DNA of 64,000 bases from Rhizobacter sp. Root1238 (GCF_001425825.1 NZ_LMDM01000045.1:1-64000); one strand, 5' to 3'; positions 52,435-62,782 are shown, counted from the first letter of the stretch. The notes: a model not told the origin generated them from the letters alone. Program-made: numbers and translations.

Positions 52435-52926
52435 ATGGCACGCAAGGACCACGCTTCCGAAACCCCCGCGACGCAGCTGCTGCGCAAGCACGGCATCGCG
52501 TTCACCGAGCACCTGTACGACTACGTCGAGCACGGCGGCACCACCGAATCGGCCCGCCAGCTCGGCGTCGACGAACACCATGTCGTCAAGACGCTGGTGA
52601 TGGAGGACGAGAGCGCCGCGCCGCTGATCGTGCTGATGCACGGCGATCGGCAGGTCAGCACGAAGAACCTCGCGCGGCAGATCGGCGCGAAGAAGGTCAC
52701 GCCGTGCAAGCCCGAGGTGGCGCAGCGCCACAGCGGCTTCCTGGTCGGCGGCACCTCGCCATTCGGCACCCGCAAGGCGATGCCGGTGTATGTGGAGGCC
52801 AGCATCCTCGAGCTGCCCGGCCTGTACATCAATGGCGGGCGCCGCGGCTACCTGGTCGGCATCGCGCCCGCGGTGCTGACCGGCCTGCTCGGCGCGAAGC
52901 CGGTGCAGTGCGCCGGTGCAGAATGA
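52435..52926 (+). CDS. ybaK: Cys-tRNA(Pro)/Cys-tRNA(Cys) deacylase, YbaK/EbsC type
   Basis: A 163-residue YbaK-domain protein. Typical stretches are LGVDEHHVVKTLVMED, the lysine pair GAKKVTPC, GGTSPFGTRKAMPVYVE and INGGRRGYLVGI. YbaK hydrolyses misacylated Cys-tRNA(Pro), working after prolyl-tRNA synthetase. The start at 52435 (MARKDHAS) is chosen over an in-frame frame extension to 52318 that covers the upstream intergenic region. It is followed 44 bases on by plsY. Confidence 0.93.
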   Translation: MARKDHASETPATQLLRKHGIAFTEHLYDYVEHGGTTESARQLGVDEHHVVKTLVMEDESAAPLIVLMHGDRQVSTKNLARQIGAKKVTPCKPEVAQRHSGFLVGGTSPFGTRKAMPVYVEASILELPGLYINGGRRGYLVGIAPAVLTGLLGAKPVQCAGAE

Positions 52927-52970
52927 GCGCCCAGCCGCCAAGGTAACCACAACAGCACGCCAAGCCCCCC

Positions 52971-53684
52971 ATGGAGACTCTCTACACCGTTGCCGCCGTG
53001 ATCGCGGCCTACCTGATCGGCTCGCTGTCGTTCGCCGTGATCGTCAGCCGGGCCATGGGCCTGAACGACCCGCGCAGCTACGGCTCGGGCAACCCGGGCG
53101 CGACCAACGTGCTGCGCTCGGGCAACAAGACCGCCGCGATCCTGACGCTGCTGCTCGACGCGCTGAAGGGCTACGTGCCGGTGCTGCTGGTGGTGCTGTT
53201 CGGCGCGCGCTTCGGGCTGCGCGAAGGCACCGTCGCGCTGGTCGGCCTCGCGGCCTTCGTCGGCCACCTGTGGCCGGTGTTCTTCCGCTTCCAGGGCGGC
53301 AAGGGCGTGGCCACCGCGGCCGGCGTGCTGCTGGCGTTCAACCCGTGGCTGGGCGCGGCGACGCTGCTGACCTGGATCATCATCGCGGGCTTCTTCCGCT
53401 ACTCGTCGCTCGCGGCGCTGGTGGCCGCGGTGTTCGCGCCGTTCTATCAGCTGCTGATCTGGGACGGCGGCCCGCTGGCCGGAGCGATCGTCGTGATGAG
53501 CCTGCTGCTGGTCTGGCGCCACCTTCCCAACATCCAGAAGCTGATCGCCGGCACCGAGAGCAAGCTCGGCAGCAAGAAGAAGGCGCCGGCCCAGGCCGGG
53601 CCGGCCGACCAGGCGGCCCGGCATGCCGCCAAGCACGCCCACAAGCACTCCCACAAGCATTCCGACCACGGAGCCAAGTCATGA
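52971..53684 (+). CDS. plsY: Glycerol-3-phosphate acyltransferase PlsY with histidine-rich tail
   Basis: A 237-residue integral membrane protein. Motifs are [11 protein letters not shown], the phosphate-binding [37 protein letters not shown] and the C-terminal [14 protein letters not shown]. PlsY transfers acyl from acyl-phosphate to glycerol 3-phosphate, the first step of phospholipid synthesis. The family is usually ~200 residues. Here a ~35-residue tail is added, with a Lys/Ala-rich part and a His-rich end ([13 protein letters not shown]), perhaps able to bind metal. Its stop overlaps the RidA gene start by 4 bases. Confidence 0.95.
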   Translation: METLYTVAAVIAAYLIGSLSFAVIVSRAMGLNDPRSYGSGNPGATNVLRSGNKTAAILTLLLDALKGYVPVLLVVLFGARFGLREGTVALVGLAAFVGHLWPVFFRFQGGKGVATAAGVLLAFNPWLGAATLLTWIIIAGFFRYSSLAALVAAVFAPFYQLLIWDGGPLAGAIVVMSLLLVWRHLPNIQKLIAGTESKLGSKKKAPAQAGPADQAARHAAKHAHKHSHKHSDHGAKS

Positions 53685-54040
53685 CCCACGCCGTACGGCG
53701 TTTCCACGTCGAGGACCGCTATTCCGACATGGCCATCCACCACGGCACGGTCTACCTCGCCGGCCAGGTGCCCGACGACACCACGCAGGACATCCGTGGC
53801 CAGACCCGGCAGGTGCTCGCGATGGTCGACCGGTTGCTGGCCGAGGCGCACACCGACAACGCGCACATCCTGATGGCGCAGATCTTCCTGGCCGACATGG
53901 CCGATTTCGCCGGCATGAACGAGGTCTGGGACGACTGGGTCGCCCCCGGCGACGCCCCGCCGCGCGCGACGGTGCAGGCGAAGCTCGCGAACCCGGCCTA
54001 CCGCATCGAGATCGTCGTCACCGCGGCACTGAAGGTCTGA
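53681..54040 (+). CDS. RidA-family (YjgF/YER057c) deaminase
   Basis: A 119-residue RidA-like protein. It has [32 protein letters not shown] and the C-terminal [21 protein letters not shown]; the arginine that binds the carboxylate is in PPRATV. RidA hydrolyses reactive enamine/imine intermediates from pyridoxal-phosphate enzymes; this one is of the shorter, divergent RidA type. It is coupled to plsY through an ATGA overlap. Confidence 0.9.
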   Translation: MTHAVRRFHVEDRYSDMAIHHGTVYLAGQVPDDTTQDIRGQTRQVLAMVDRLLAEAHTDNAHILMAQIFLADMADFAGMNEVWDDWVAPGDAPPRATVQAKLANPAYRIEIVVTAALKV

Positions 54041-54105
54041 TTCCCCGCGCTGCCGGGCGAAAGCCGGGCCGGCGCAGGGGGTTTGTCGCCCAGGGGGCTT
54101 GTAGA

Positions 54106-54122
54106 TGCGAACGGTTCGCATT
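54106..54122. promoter_or_regulatory. Fur-type operator candidate upstream of hemP
   Basis: ATGCGAAC (54106-54113) and GTTCGCAT (54115-54122) form an exact dyad around one G. This 7-1-7-like arrangement resembles Fur boxes of proteobacteria, with C/G replacing some A/T. It ends 13 bases before the hemP start, and hemP genes are known to be iron-repressed. Confidence 0.6.
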
Positions 54123-54135
54123 TAAACTCAAGCCC

Positions 54136-54357
54136 ATGCACACCTCCACCTTCCCGTCCGCCGCCGCGCAGGCCTTGCCCGCGGCGCCCGCCCGTTCCCT
54201 TCGTGCGCAGCCGGCCGGCGGCAGCACGACGGGGCCGGTCCGCTGCATCTCCAGCGCGCAGATCCTCGACGGCGAGACGGTCGTCGAGATCGAACACGAC
54301 GGCATGCGCTACCGCCTGCGACAAACCTCGCTCGGCAAGCTGATCCTGACGAAATAG
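54136..54357 (+). CDS. hemP: Hemin uptake protein HemP
   Basis: A 73-residue protein with the HemP/HmuP core at the C-terminus: CISSAQILDG, then VEIEHDGMRYRLRQTSLGKLILTK. The N-terminal 35 residues are Ala/Pro-rich and variable. HmuP is known in related bacteria as an activator of heme-uptake genes under iron limitation. Here the usual TonB heme receptor is absent and the gene stands alone behind a Fur-type dyad. A 7-base hairpin (54376-54382 with 54389-54395) follows the stop, without a T-run. Confidence 0.9.
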   Translation: MHTSTFPSAAAQALPAAPARSLRAQPAGGSTTGPVRCISSAQILDGETVVEIEHDGMRYRLRQTSLGKLILTK

Positions 54358-54455
54358 GGGTCGTTCGTCCTCAAGTCGGCGCGACCGGGCGCCGATAGCC
54401 TGCTGATCCCGTCGCGGCCGCCCAGGCCGTGCGGGCGAATCAGGAGACAACAAGC

Positions 54456-56039
54456 ATGAAATTCGTCAACCGGATGAAGATCGGGACGCGGCTGGGCCTG
54501 GGTTTCGGCGTCGTGATCCTGCTGCTGGTGCTGATCACCGGCGTGTCGGTGTGGCGCATCCGCGCCATCAATGCGGCCACGGTCGAGATCGTCACTGAGG
54601 GCTACGGCCAGATCGCGCTCGCCACCGAGATCGACCGCGCCGTCAACAAGCAGGCCAACCACCTGCGCAGCGCGGTGCTGGCCGTCGGCGACGAGGCCGA
54701 GGTCAAGGGCTACATCACGAAGGTCAGCGAAGCCACGCGCGAGATCTCGCAGCTGCGCGAGAAGCTGGCCGCGACCGGCGCGTCGCCGAAGGGCGACGAG
54801 CTGCTGAAGGCGCTGCAGGAAAGCGGCGACGCCTACGTCAAGAAGCGCCAGAAGGTCGTCACGCTGCTGCAGGCCAACCTGCCCGATGCCGCGCGCAATT
54901 TCCTGCTGAAGGAAGTGCGGCCGCTGCAGGACGCCTACCTTGCCGCGTCGCTCGACATGGTGCGCTTCCAGGAATCGCAGATGCAGGCGGACGCGCAGCA
55001 GGCGCAGGCCTCCGGCCGCGCGGCGATCGTCACGACGCTGGTGCTGGCCGGCGTGGCCGCGCTGTGCGGCGTCGCGATCAGCCTGGTCATCAGCCGCTCG
55101 ATCACCGGCGCGCTGCGCCGCGCGGTGCAGGTGGCCGAGACGGTGGCGGCCGGCGACCTGACCTCGCGCATCGAGGTGCACGGCGGCGACGAGACCGGCC
55201 AGCTGCTGGGCGCGCTGCAGGTGATGAACGACAGCCTGGTGCGGGTGGTCGGCGCGGTGCGCGCCGGTTCGGACAGCATCGCGACCGGTTCGAGCGAGAT
55301 CGCCGGCGGCAACGCCGACCTGTCGCAGCGCACCGAAGAGCAGGCCTCGAACCTGCAGCGCACGGCCGCATCGATGGAGCAGATCACCGCGACGGTGCGG
55401 GCGAATGCCGACACCGCGCGGCAGGCCACGCAGCTCGCGAGCTCGGCCCGCCAGGTGGCAGTGCAGGGCGGCGACGTGGTCGGTCGGGTGGTGACGACGA
55501 TGGAGGAGATCAGCGCGAGCTCGCGCAAGATCAGCGACATCATCGGCGTGATCGATGGCATCGCGTTCCAGACCAACATCCTCGCGCTGAACGCGGCCGT
55601 CGAAGCGGCCCGTGCCGGCGAGCAGGGGCGCGGCTTCGCGGTGGTGGCGGCCGAGGTGCGCTCGCTGGCACAGCGCTCGGCCCAGGCGGCCAAGGAGATC
55701 AAGGCGCTGATCGGCGCGAGCGTCGAGAAGGTCGCGGCCGGCACGCAGCTGGTGGGCGACGCCGGCGTGACGATGACGGACGTGGTCGCGCAGGTGAAGC
55801 GGGTGGCCGAGCTGATCGACGAGATCAGCAACGCGACCGGCGAGCAGACGGCGGGCATCGGCCTGGTCAGCGATTCGGTGATGCAGATCGAGCAGGTGAC
55901 GCAGCAGAACGCGGCGCTGGTCGAGCAGTCGGCCGCGGCGGCGGACAGCCTGCAGCAGCAGGCGGCACGGCTGGTGGATGCGGTGCGTCAGTTCAAGCTG
56001 AAGGACGACGGGTTGCTGGTGGGTGCGGCGGCTGCCTGA
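54456..56039 (+). CDS. Methyl-accepting chemotaxis protein (second)
   Basis: A 527-residue chemoreceptor with membrane helices at about 13-33 and 190-213 and a helical periplasmic domain. HAMP follows ([22 protein letters not shown]). The signalling tip [21 protein letters not shown] is intact. AGGAGA precedes the ATG at 54456. It lacks a C-terminal NWETF tether. Domain order and tip match the receptor at 31026, but the periplasmic parts differ, so the ligands probably differ. A copy of the structured repeat starts 25 bases after its stop codon. Confidence 0.92.
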   Translation: MKFVNRMKIGTRLGLGFGVVILLLVLITGVSVWRIRAINAATVEIVTEGYGQIALATEIDRAVNKQANHLRSAVLAVGDEAEVKGYITKVSEATREISQLREKLAATGASPKGDELLKALQESGDAYVKKRQKVVTLLQANLPDAARNFLLKEVRPLQDAYLAASLDMVRFQESQMQADAQQAQASGRAAIVTTLVLAGVAALCGVAISLVISRSITGALRRAVQVAETVAAGDLTSRIEVHGGDETGQLLGALQVMNDSLVRVVGAVRAGSDSIATGSSEIAGGNADLSQRTEEQASNLQRTAASMEQITATVRANADTARQATQLASSARQVAVQGGDVVGRVVTTMEEISASSRKISDIIGVIDGIAFQTNILALNAAVEAARAGEQGRGFAVVAAEVRSLAQRSAQAAKEIKALIGASVEKVAAGTQLVGDAGVTMTDVVAQVKRVAELIDEISNATGEQTAGIGLVSDSVMQIEQVTQQNAALVEQSAAAADSLQQQAARLVDAVRQFKLKDDGLLVGAAAA

Positions 56040-56063
56040 GGCGTTCTTGTGCCTCGCGCGCGC

Positions 56064-56326
56064 GGTGCGGGGCGGCAGGGGGCGGTCGGGCGCTGGGGCT
56101 CATGCCGGGGCGGTCGACGCCCCCTGGCGGGGGCGCCGACTGCACGAAGAAGATCGGCTTCGGGGATGCATCGGCAAACTCCCTCCGCTCGCTTCGCTCG
56201 CTGTGGTCAGACAGTGCCGATGAGTCAGTCCACGAAGCGCGCTGGCGCGCGCCATCCCCAAAGCCGATCTTCTCCGTCGCCCCAGAAATCGCCCCAGCGC
56301 CCGACCGCCCCCTGCCGCCCCGCACC
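56064..56326 (+). repeat. Structured hairpin repeat, copy 3 (complete)
   Basis: A 263-base element in the 361-base gap after the chemoreceptor. Outer arms 56064-56099 and 56291-56326 pair over 36 bases without mismatch. A side hairpin has 12-base arms (56113-56124 with 56129-56140, one mismatch). The second stem pairs 56148-56168 with 56253-56273 (one mismatch). The third pairs 56169-56176 with 56215-56222, perfect. The 38-base core (56177-56214) matches copy 2 at 35 of 38 positions, and the 17-base block 56223-56239 matches completely. The rest of the gap, up to 56400, shows nothing else. Confidence 0.9.
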
Positions 56327-56400
56327 ACGCGGACCGCTTGTGTTCGTGGCGGCAACCGCTTGTTGTCGACGGGACGGTTGGTGTGAGGTGAAGGTGGCCG

Positions 56401-57033
56401 TCAGGCCACCGGCAGGCCGAGCAATACGGGGTCGCCTCGGCCCAGGCGGAACAGCACCGGCTCGTCCGTCGTCAGGTCGACCACCGTGGTCGGCTCGCGC
56501 GGGCAGGCGCCGGCATCGACCACCGCCTGCACCCGGCCCGCGAAACGCTCGCGGATCTCGTCGGGGTCGTTCAGCGGCTCGGTCTCGCCTTGCGCGATCA
56601 GCGTCGTCGACAACAGCGGCTCGCCGAAGATGTCGAGCAGCTGCTGCAGCATCTTGTGGTCGGGCACGCGCAGGCCAATGGTGCGTCGCGACGGGTGCGA
56701 GACGCGTCGCGGCACTTCCTTGGTCGCTTCGAGGATGAAGGTGAACGGGCCCGGCGTCGCGTGCTTCATCAGCCGGTACTGCCGGTTGTCGACACGGGCG
56801 TAGCTGGCCAGTTCCGACAGGTCGCGGCACAGCAACGTCAGGTGGTGCTTGTCGTCGACGCCCCGGATGCGCCGCAGGTTCTCGGCCGCGTTCTTGTCGT
56901 CGAGGTGGCACACCAGCGCATAGCTCGAATCGGTGGGCACCGCGGCAATGCCGCCGTCGTGCAGGATCTGCGCGGCCTGCTTCAGCAGGCGCAGCTGCGG
57001 GTTCTCGGGGTGGACTTCGAAGAGTTGCGGCAT
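56401..57033 (-). CDS. YciO/Sua5-family protein (threonylcarbamoyl-AMP synthase-like)
   Basis: A 210-residue YrdC/Sua5-fold protein. It has AAQILHDGGIAAVPTDSSYALVCHL at the start, the basic pocket KHHLTLLCRDLSELA and TPGPFTFILEATKEVPRR, and IGLRVPDH. The length without a C-terminal Sua5 domain and the LTLLCRDLSEL stretch match YciO, whose relation to tRNA t6A synthesis is less certain than that of TsaC. It ends a three-gene minus-strand run with the EamA transporter (11 bases) and the PHP phosphatase. Confidence 0.9.
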   Translation of the reverse strand: MPQLFEVHPENPQLRLLKQAAQILHDGGIAAVPTDSSYALVCHLDDKNAAENLRRIRGVDDKHHLTLLCRDLSELASYARVDNRQYRLMKHATPGPFTFILEATKEVPRRVSHPSRRTIGLRVPDHKMLQQLLDIFGEPLLSTTLIAQGETEPLNDPDEIRERFAGRVQAVVDAGACPREPTTVVDLTTDEPVLFRLGRGDPVLLGLPVA

Positions 57034-57044
57034 GGGCGGCGATG

Positions 57045-57971
57045 CTAATCCGCGATCGTGTCGGCCGCCACTGTCGATGTCGCGGGGTGCGACGCGGTCT
57101 TTCGCATGTTCAGCCACGCGCTCGCGGCACCGCACACCGCGATCACGCCCATGCCGACCCAGGCCCAGCCGTCCGGCACGTAGCGGAACACCAGCCAGCT
57201 GACCGCCGCCGCGACGCCGATCTGCAGGTAGATGAACGGCATCAGCGTCGCCGTCGGCGCCAGGCCCAGCGCGAGGATCAGGAACAGGTGGCCGACGGTG
57301 CCCAACGCGCCGATCGCCAGCAGCAGCACCAGGTGCCGCGGCGGTGCGGCCAGCAGCGTGCCGTCGGTGTCGATCGCGCTGAAGAACAGCAGCGGCGTCA
57401 GCACCAGCGCGCCGGTCAGGCCGGTGTAGAAGTGCGTGGTGTAAGGGCTCTCCAGCACTGACAGCTTGCTGGTCAGCACCTGGAAGCTGGCGTAGGTCAG
57501 CGCGCCGGCCAGCGGGAACAGCACCGCCCAGCCGAACAGGCCGCTGCCGGGGCGGATCACGATGACGGCGCCGGCGAACGCGGCGCACACCAGCGCCCAG
57601 CGCGGCGCCGACACGCGCTCGTGCAGCACCCAGGCGGCCAGCAGCGTCACCACCACCGGCGTCAGCATGTTGATCGCGGTGAACTCGGCCACCGGCATCC
57701 GCTGCACGCCGAAGAAGCTCAGCGCGCTGGTCGCCAGCAGCAGCGCGCCGCGCGCCAGCTGGAAGCGCGGGTGCTCGGTGCGGAAGCCCGCGGTCTTCGA
57801 GCGCAGCAGCCAGACCCCCATCGACACGGCCTGGAAGGCATAGCGTGCCCACAGGATCAGCAGCACCGGGAGGAAGGCGCCGAGGTACTTGATCGTGGTG
57901 TCCATGGTCGCGAAACACAGCGCGGCCAGCGCGATCAGCGCGATGCCCCGAGCAGGGCGGTGTCCCTTCAC
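57045..57971 (-). CDS. EamA-family (DMT) transporter
   Basis: A 308-residue protein with ten predicted membrane helices in two EamA halves (GIALIALAALCFATMDTTIKY; RWALVCAAFAGAVIVIRPGSG; LVLLLAIGALGTVGHLFLILA). It belongs to the drug/metabolite transporter superfamily, RhaT/YdcZ-like group; the cargo is unknown. It lies 10 bases after the PHP phosphatase gene and 11 bases before the YciO gene, so one operon is likely. Confidence 0.92.
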   Translation of the reverse strand: MKGHRPARGIALIALAALCFATMDTTIKYLGAFLPVLLILWARYAFQAVSMGVWLLRSKTAGFRTEHPRFQLARGALLLATSALSFFGVQRMPVAEFTAINMLTPVVVTLLAAWVLHERVSAPRWALVCAAFAGAVIVIRPGSGLFGWAVLFPLAGALTYASFQVLTSKLSVLESPYTTHFYTGLTGALVLTPLLFFSAIDTDGTLLAAPPRHLVLLLAIGALGTVGHLFLILALGLAPTATLMPFIYLQIGVAAAVSWLVFRYVPDGWAWVGMGVIAVCGAASAWLNMRKTASHPATSTVAADTIAD

Positions 57972-57981
57972 GAAAGCAGGC

Positions 57982-58854
57982 TCACGACGGCAACTGCACC
58001 CGCTCGGCCAGCGCTTCCCACACCGGCGACAGCTGCCCCGGCAACGGCGGCAGCGTGCCCAGGTCGACGTGGCTCTCGTCCGGACTGTGGAAATCGGACC
58101 CGCGCGACGCCAGCAGCTCGAACTCGAGCGCCATGTCGGCGTACTTGATGAAATCGGCGCCGGAGTGGCTGCCGGTGATGACCTCGACCGCGCGCCCGCC
58201 GTGCGCCTTGAATTCGGTGAAGAGCGCGTACTCCTCGTTCGCGGTGAACTTGTAGCGCCCGGGGTGCGCGATCACCGCAATGCCCTGCGCCTCGCGGATC
58301 CATCGCACCGCGTCGCCGAGCTTCGCCCAGCGATGCGGCACGAAGCCCGGCTTGCCTTCGACGAGGAACTTGCGGAACACCTCGTGCGTGTCCTGGCAGA
58401 CACCGCTGTCCACCAGGTGCCGCGCGAAGTGCGTGCGCGAGATCAGCTCCGGGTTGCCGACGTATTTCAACGCGCCGTCGTAGGCCCCGGGGATGCCAAC
58501 CTGCGCCAGGCCGGCCGCCATCTCGCGGGCGCGTTCCTCGCGGCCGCCGCGGGTGGCCGCCAGGCCGGCGGCGAGTTGCGCATCGTCGGCATCGAAGCCG
58601 AGCCCGACGATGTGCACCGTCAGGCCTGCAAAGGTCACCGAGATCTCGGCACCGGTCAGGTAGGGCAGGCCCAGCGCCTGCGCCGCCGTCCGGGCACGCT
58701 TCAGGCCGCCGACCTCGTCGTGGTCGGTCAGCGCCCACAGCTCGACGCCGTTGGCCTTCGCGCGCGCCGCGAGCTCCTCGGGCTGCAGCGTGCCGTCCGA
58801 CACGACGGAATGGCAGTGCAGGTCGGCGTTGGTCCAGACAGCAGGTTGGCTCAC
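57982..58854 (-). CDS. PHP-domain phosphoesterase, 3',5'-nucleoside bisphosphate phosphatase (RnaAM/YciV type)
   Basis: A 290-residue PHP-family protein. Metal ligands are visible in ADLHCHSVVSDGTL, ALTDHDEVGG, TGAEIS, IAHPGRYK and GSDFHSPD. The order and length match YciV/RnaAM, which removes the 3-prime phosphate of pAp and trims RNA 5-prime ends. The GTG at 58854 (MSQPAVWTNADLHCHS) is preferred as start; another GTG 12 codons upstream is possible. It heads the run with the EamA and YciO genes. Confidence 0.9.
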   Translation of the reverse strand: MSQPAVWTNADLHCHSVVSDGTLQPEELAARAKANGVELWALTDHDEVGGLKRARTAAQALGLPYLTGAEISVTFAGLTVHIVGLGFDADDAQLAAGLAATRGGREERAREMAAGLAQVGIPGAYDGALKYVGNPELISRTHFARHLVDSGVCQDTHEVFRKFLVEGKPGFVPHRWAKLGDAVRWIREAQGIAVIAHPGRYKFTANEEYALFTEFKAHGGRAVEVITGSHSGADFIKYADMALEFELLASRGSDFHSPDESHVDLGTLPPLPGQLSPVWEALAERVQLPS

Positions 58855-58918
58855 GTCGCCATTGTAGGGAGCCTGGTCAGGCTGCCTCACCGCAGGGGTA
58901 AGCCCCCACCCGTTCGCC

Positions 58919-60034
58919 TCAGGGCACGACGCGCAGCACGCGGCCGGGGTTGTTGTCGGTCAGCAGGTAGAGCAAGCCGTCCGGTCCCTGGCGCACGTCG
59001 CGGATGCGCTCGTGCAGGTCGGTCAGCAGCCGCTCTTCCTTGACGACCTTGTCGCCGTCGAGCTGCAGCCGCACCAGCATCTGCCCGGCCAGCGCGCCGA
59101 CGAACAGGCTGCCCTTCCAGCCGGCGTAGCGATCGCTGGTCAGGAAGGCCATGCCGCTCGGCGCGATCGACGGCACCCAGTACGTCAACGGCTGCTCCAT
59201 CCCCGCCTTGGCCTTGCCCTCGCCGATCGCCGCGCAGCTGCCGTACTCGCAGCCGTAGGTGATCACCGGCCAGCCGTAGTTCCTGCCGGCCATGTCGAGG
59301 TTGACCTCGTCGCCGCCCTGCGGCCCGTGCTCGTGCGTCCACAGCGCACCGGTCCACGGGTTCAGCGCGGCGCCCTGCAGGTTGCGGTGGCCGATGCTCC
59401 ACAGCTCGGGCCGCGCACCGGCCGTCCTGACGAACGGGTTGTCGGCCGGCACGCCGCCGTCGGCGTCGATGCGCACCACCTTGCCGAGGTGGTTGCCGAG
59501 GTTCTGCGCATCGTCGCGCCGCAGGTAGCGGTCGCCGAGCGTGACGAACAGCCGGCCGCTGCGGTCGAACACCAGCCGCGAGCCGAAGTGCGCGGTGCTC
59601 TTCACCTTCGGCAGCTGCCGGAAGATCACGCTGACGTCGGTCAGCCGCTCGCCCTGCAGCCGGCCGCGCGCGACCGCAGTGCCGTTCTTGTCGGCCTCGC
59701 TGCGGCTGCCGGCTTCGGCATAGCTCCAGTAGACGAGTCCGTTGCTGGCGAATTTCGGGTCGAGCGCGACATCGAGCAAGCCACCCTGGCTGCGCGCATC
59801 GACCGCCGGCAGGCCCTGCAGCGGCTCGCCGAGCCGGCCGTCGGCGGCGACGATGCGCAGGCGGCCGGGCCGCTCGGTGACCAGCATGCGGCCGTCCGGC
59901 AGGAAGGCCAGGCCCCACGGGTTCTCCAGCCCGGTGGCCACCGGCACCACGTCGACCGCATGCGCCGCACCCGTCGCCGCCGACATCGCCACCGACATTG
60001 CGCCCACCAGCGCCGCCCGCCTCATCGCGTTCAT
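58919..60034 (-). CDS. PQQ-dependent soluble aldose sugar dehydrogenase (YliI-like)
   Basis: A 371-residue periplasmic protein with signal peptide ([10 protein letters not shown]) and a six-bladed propeller of the GSDH family: [25 protein letters not shown], the catalytic His region [31 protein letters not shown], and [13 protein letters not shown]. It oxidises aldoses using PQQ and calcium. No PQQ biosynthesis gene is in the window. Its ATG overlaps the recJ stop by 4 bases (ATGA), though the two have no known functional link. Confidence 0.92.
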   Translation of the reverse strand: MNAMRRAALVGAMSVAMSAATGAAHAVDVVPVATGLENPWGLAFLPDGRMLVTERPGRLRIVAADGRLGEPLQGLPAVDARSQGGLLDVALDPKFASNGLVYWSYAEAGSRSEADKNGTAVARGRLQGERLTDVSVIFRQLPKVKSTAHFGSRLVFDRSGRLFVTLGDRYLRRDDAQNLGNHLGKVVRIDADGGVPADNPFVRTAGARPELWSIGHRNLQGAALNPWTGALWTHEHGPQGGDEVNLDMAGRNYGWPVITYGCEYGSCAAIGEGKAKAGMEQPLTYWVPSIAPSGMAFLTSDRYAGWKGSLFVGALAGQMLVRLQLDGDKVVKEERLLTDLHERIRDVRQGPDGLLYLLTDNNPGRVLRVVP

Positions 60035-61764
60035 CCCGCTCCTTCCACGACCATCTGCACCCGCTGCTGGCCGTTGTAGTCGTCGACGCGCAGCTGATAC
60101 GCCAGCCGCACCCGCGCGCCGACCGGTTCGGTGTGGCCGAACCAGATCGCGTCGCGCAGCGCGCCGGCATGCCGTACCGACAGCTTCAGGTGCTTCTCGC
60201 CGACCAGCCGCTGCGACACCACCTCGACCTCGTCGCAGAACAGCGGCGGCTCGAAGGCCTGGCCCCAGACCTGCGCATCGAGCGAACGCACCGTCTCGGC
60301 ATTGAAGTACTCGGCCGGCAGCGGCCCGTCGGTCAGCAGCGTGCGCGACAGCGTCGCCGCATCGAGCCATTCGTGCGCGACCTGCTGCAGCGCGCCGTCG
60401 AAGGTGTCGAAATCCTCCTCGGCCAGCGTGCAGCCGGCCGCCATCGCATGCCCGCCGAAGCGCTTCAGCACGCCGGGGTGGCGCTTGGTGACGAGGTCGA
60501 GCGCGTCGCGCAGGTGGAAGCCGGGGATCGAGCGGCCCGAGCCCTTCAGCAGCCCGTCCTGGCCGAGCGCGAACACGAAGGTCGGCCGGTGCAGCCGGTC
60601 CTTCAGCCGCCCGGCGACGATGCCGACCACGCCTTCGTGGAACTCGGGGTCGTAGAGGGCCAGCGCCGGCGGCGCATCGCCCTCGGGCATCAGCATCTCG
60701 AGCATGGCCTCGGCCTGCTCGCGCATGCCAGCCTCGACCTCGCGGCGTTCGCGGTTGATGGTGTCCAGCGTCTGCGCGAGTTGCGCGGCGCGCGCCGGGT
60801 CGTCGGTCAGCAGGCATTCGATGCCGAGCGACATGTCCGACAGCCGGCCGGCCGCATTGATGCGCGGCCCGAGCGCGAAGCCGAAATCGAAACCGCTGGC
60901 ACGCGATGCGTCGCGCCCGGCGGCGCTGAACAACGCGGCGATACCCGGGTGCATGCGGCCGCTGCGGATGCGCCGCAGGCCCTGCGCGACCAGCCGGCGG
61001 TTGTTGGCATCGAGCCGCACCACGTCGGCCACGGTGCCGAGCGCCACCAGGTCGAGCAGCGCGTCGAGCCGCGGCTGCTGCTCGGCGCTGAAGGCCCCGC
61101 GCGCGCGCAGTTCGCTGCGCAGCGCGAGCAGCACGTAGAACATCACGCCGACGCCCGCCAGGTTCTTGCTCGGGAAGCCGCAGCCGGGCTGGTTCGGGTT
61201 GACGATCACGTTCGCGTCCGGCAGCACGATCTGTTCGCCTTCCTTCGCCGGCAGGTGGTGGTCGGTGACCAGCACGTCGAGGCCGAGCGCGCGGGCATGC
61301 GCGACGCCGGCGAGGCTCGCGATGCCGTTGTCGACGGTGAGCAGCAGGTCGGGCCGGCGGTCGGGCCCTTGGCCGAGCGCCAGGTCGACGATGGTCGGCG
61401 TCAGCCCGTAGCCGTGTACCGCGCGGTCCGGCACCACGTGCTGCAGCGTGGCGGGCGCCGCGCCGAGCAGCGCGAGCCCGCGCAACGCGACCGCGCAGGC
61501 GGTGGCGCCGTCGCAGTCGTAGTCGGCCACCACGCAGATGCGCTTGCGCGCCGCGATGGCATCGGCCAGCAGCACCGCGGCGGCCTGTGCACCGAGCAGC
61601 TCGGTCGGCGGGATCAGGCGGGCCAGGCCGTCGTCGAGTTCGTCGTTGCTGCGCACGCCGCGCGCCGCGAACAGCTGGGCCAGCAGCGGGTGCACGCCGG
61701 CCTGCTCCAGCGCCCACACGCTGCGCGGCGGGGCGTCGCGGCGCGAGATCCGCAGCTCGGCCAT
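60031..61764 (-). CDS. recJ: Single-stranded-DNA exonuclease RecJ
   Basis: A 577-residue RecJ. DHH motifs are [27 protein letters not shown] and [10 protein letters not shown]. The DHHA1 part has [13 protein letters not shown] and [12 protein letters not shown]. RecJ degrades single-stranded DNA 5-prime to 3-prime in recombination and mismatch repair. Full length for the family. Its ATG shares one base with the stop of the upstream gene, and its stop overlaps the sugar dehydrogenase start. Confidence 0.96.
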   Translation of the reverse strand: MAELRISRRDAPPRSVWALEQAGVHPLLAQLFAARGVRSNDELDDGLARLIPPTELLGAQAAAVLLADAIAARKRICVVADYDCDGATACAVALRGLALLGAAPATLQHVVPDRAVHGYGLTPTIVDLALGQGPDRRPDLLLTVDNGIASLAGVAHARALGLDVLVTDHHLPAKEGEQIVLPDANVIVNPNQPGCGFPSKNLAGVGVMFYVLLALRSELRARGAFSAEQQPRLDALLDLVALGTVADVVRLDANNRRLVAQGLRRIRSGRMHPGIAALFSAAGRDASRASGFDFGFALGPRINAAGRLSDMSLGIECLLTDDPARAAQLAQTLDTINRERREVEAGMREQAEAMLEMLMPEGDAPPALALYDPEFHEGVVGIVAGRLKDRLHRPTFVFALGQDGLLKGSGRSIPGFHLRDALDLVTKRHPGVLKRFGGHAMAAGCTLAEEDFDTFDGALQQVAHEWLDAATLSRTLLTDGPLPAEYFNAETVRSLDAQVWGQAFEPPLFCDEVEVVSQRLVGEKHLKLSVRHAGALRDAIWFGHTEPVGARVRLAYQLRVDDYNGQQRVQMVVEGAG

Positions 61765-62696
61765 CACAGCGCCTCCAGCAAGGCCAGCGGCGACGATCCG
61801 CCGAAGCGCCGCGCCAGCCGCGCGAGAAAGCCTTGCGACTGCGCCTGCAGCCGCTGCGCGAAGCGCTCGCCGCACAGCGTCAGCGACACCGCCTCGCCGG
61901 CATCGTGGCGCTCCAGCAGCTCGCGCACCGGTCCGGCGTCGAGCGCGCGCCAGGCCTCCGCCCAGTCGCCCCAGTTCTCGCCGAGCAGCGGCGCGCGCAG
62001 CCGCGGGTCAATGACGAGGCCGGCGGTGGCGGCCGCCGGCTGGCGGCGCCCGCAGCCGCTGAGCCAGAACGAGTTGACCGGCATCATGCTCATCTCGGCG
62101 CGGTGGTCGTTCTCGGGCTGCTGGTACAGCATCATCTGCACCTCGTTCTGCAGCCGGCGGACCGCCTTGGCCTGCGGGTGGTCGGGCATCCACAGGTCGA
62201 GGTTGCGGCCGATCACGCGCTCGAGCGACGCGGTGGGCAGGCCGTCGAGCGACGCGTGCGATGCATACCAGCGCAGCGGCGAGCCCCAGCTCAGCTGCCA
62301 GCCTTCGCCCTCGAACAGCGGCCGCACCGCTTCGAACAGCGCATGCGATTCGGTGGCGCTCAACCGCAGCTGCTCCGGGTAGCCGACGCTGACGTGCTCG
62401 GCGCCGACATGCCAGTGCACCGGCGTCAGCAGGCCCCAGGGTGCGTCGCCGACCGGCACGCCGTCGGCCGCGGCGGCCTGGGCGGCCCACGGCAGGCAGC
62501 CGTCGGCGCCGTGCCAGCCCAGCAGCTGCGCGTGCGCCTGTTCGGCCGGCGTGCTCAGCGAGTATTCGTCGGTGCCCAGCCGCTCGGCGGGCACCATGCG
62601 CGGCAGCAGGCGCTGCAGGTGGGGAAGGGCGAGGCCGCGTTGGGCCGGCAGGCCAGCGTCCGAGAGCGTGCTGGCGTAGGGGATCAACAAGTGCAT
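61764..62696 (-). CDS. Phosphoglycerate-mutase/RpfE-like conserved protein
   Basis: A 310-residue cytoplasmic protein found next to recJ in related bacteria. It begins [21 protein letters not shown] and has [40 protein letters not shown] and [11 protein letters not shown]. Relatives are annotated as phosphoglycerate mutase or regulatory protein RpfE, without firm biochemical support that I know of, so the function should be treated as unknown. It is coupled to recJ by a one-base overlap and divergent from the LpxH-like gene. Confidence 0.82.
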   Translation of the reverse strand: MHLLIPYASTLSDAGLPAQRGLALPHLQRLLPRMVPAERLGTDEYSLSTPAEQAHAQLLGWHGADGCLPWAAQAAAADGVPVGDAPWGLLTPVHWHVGAEHVSVGYPEQLRLSATESHALFEAVRPLFEGEGWQLSWGSPLRWYASHASLDGLPTASLERVIGRNLDLWMPDHPQAKAVRRLQNEVQMMLYQQPENDHRAEMSMMPVNSFWLSGCGRRQPAAATAGLVIDPRLRAPLLGENWGDWAEAWRALDAGPVRELLERHDAGEAVSLTLCGERFAQRLQAQSQGFLARLARRFGGSSPLALLEAL

Positions 62697-62782
62697 CGGG
62701 CGATTATCGGCGGCGCACGCGTCACCGGGCCGTCATGCCCTTGCCACCGCCGCGTCATGCCCGGCTGCGAAGCTGGGCGTCC

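Noticed and set aside
53681..54357. RidA and HemP as one longer protein
   Set aside because: They are in different frames, RidA stops at 54040, and a Fur-type dyad separates them.
31026..56039. The two chemoreceptor genes as a recent duplication flanking a mobile segment
   Set aside because: They share the conserved signalling core, but the periplasmic domains differ strongly and no repeats or integrase flank them.
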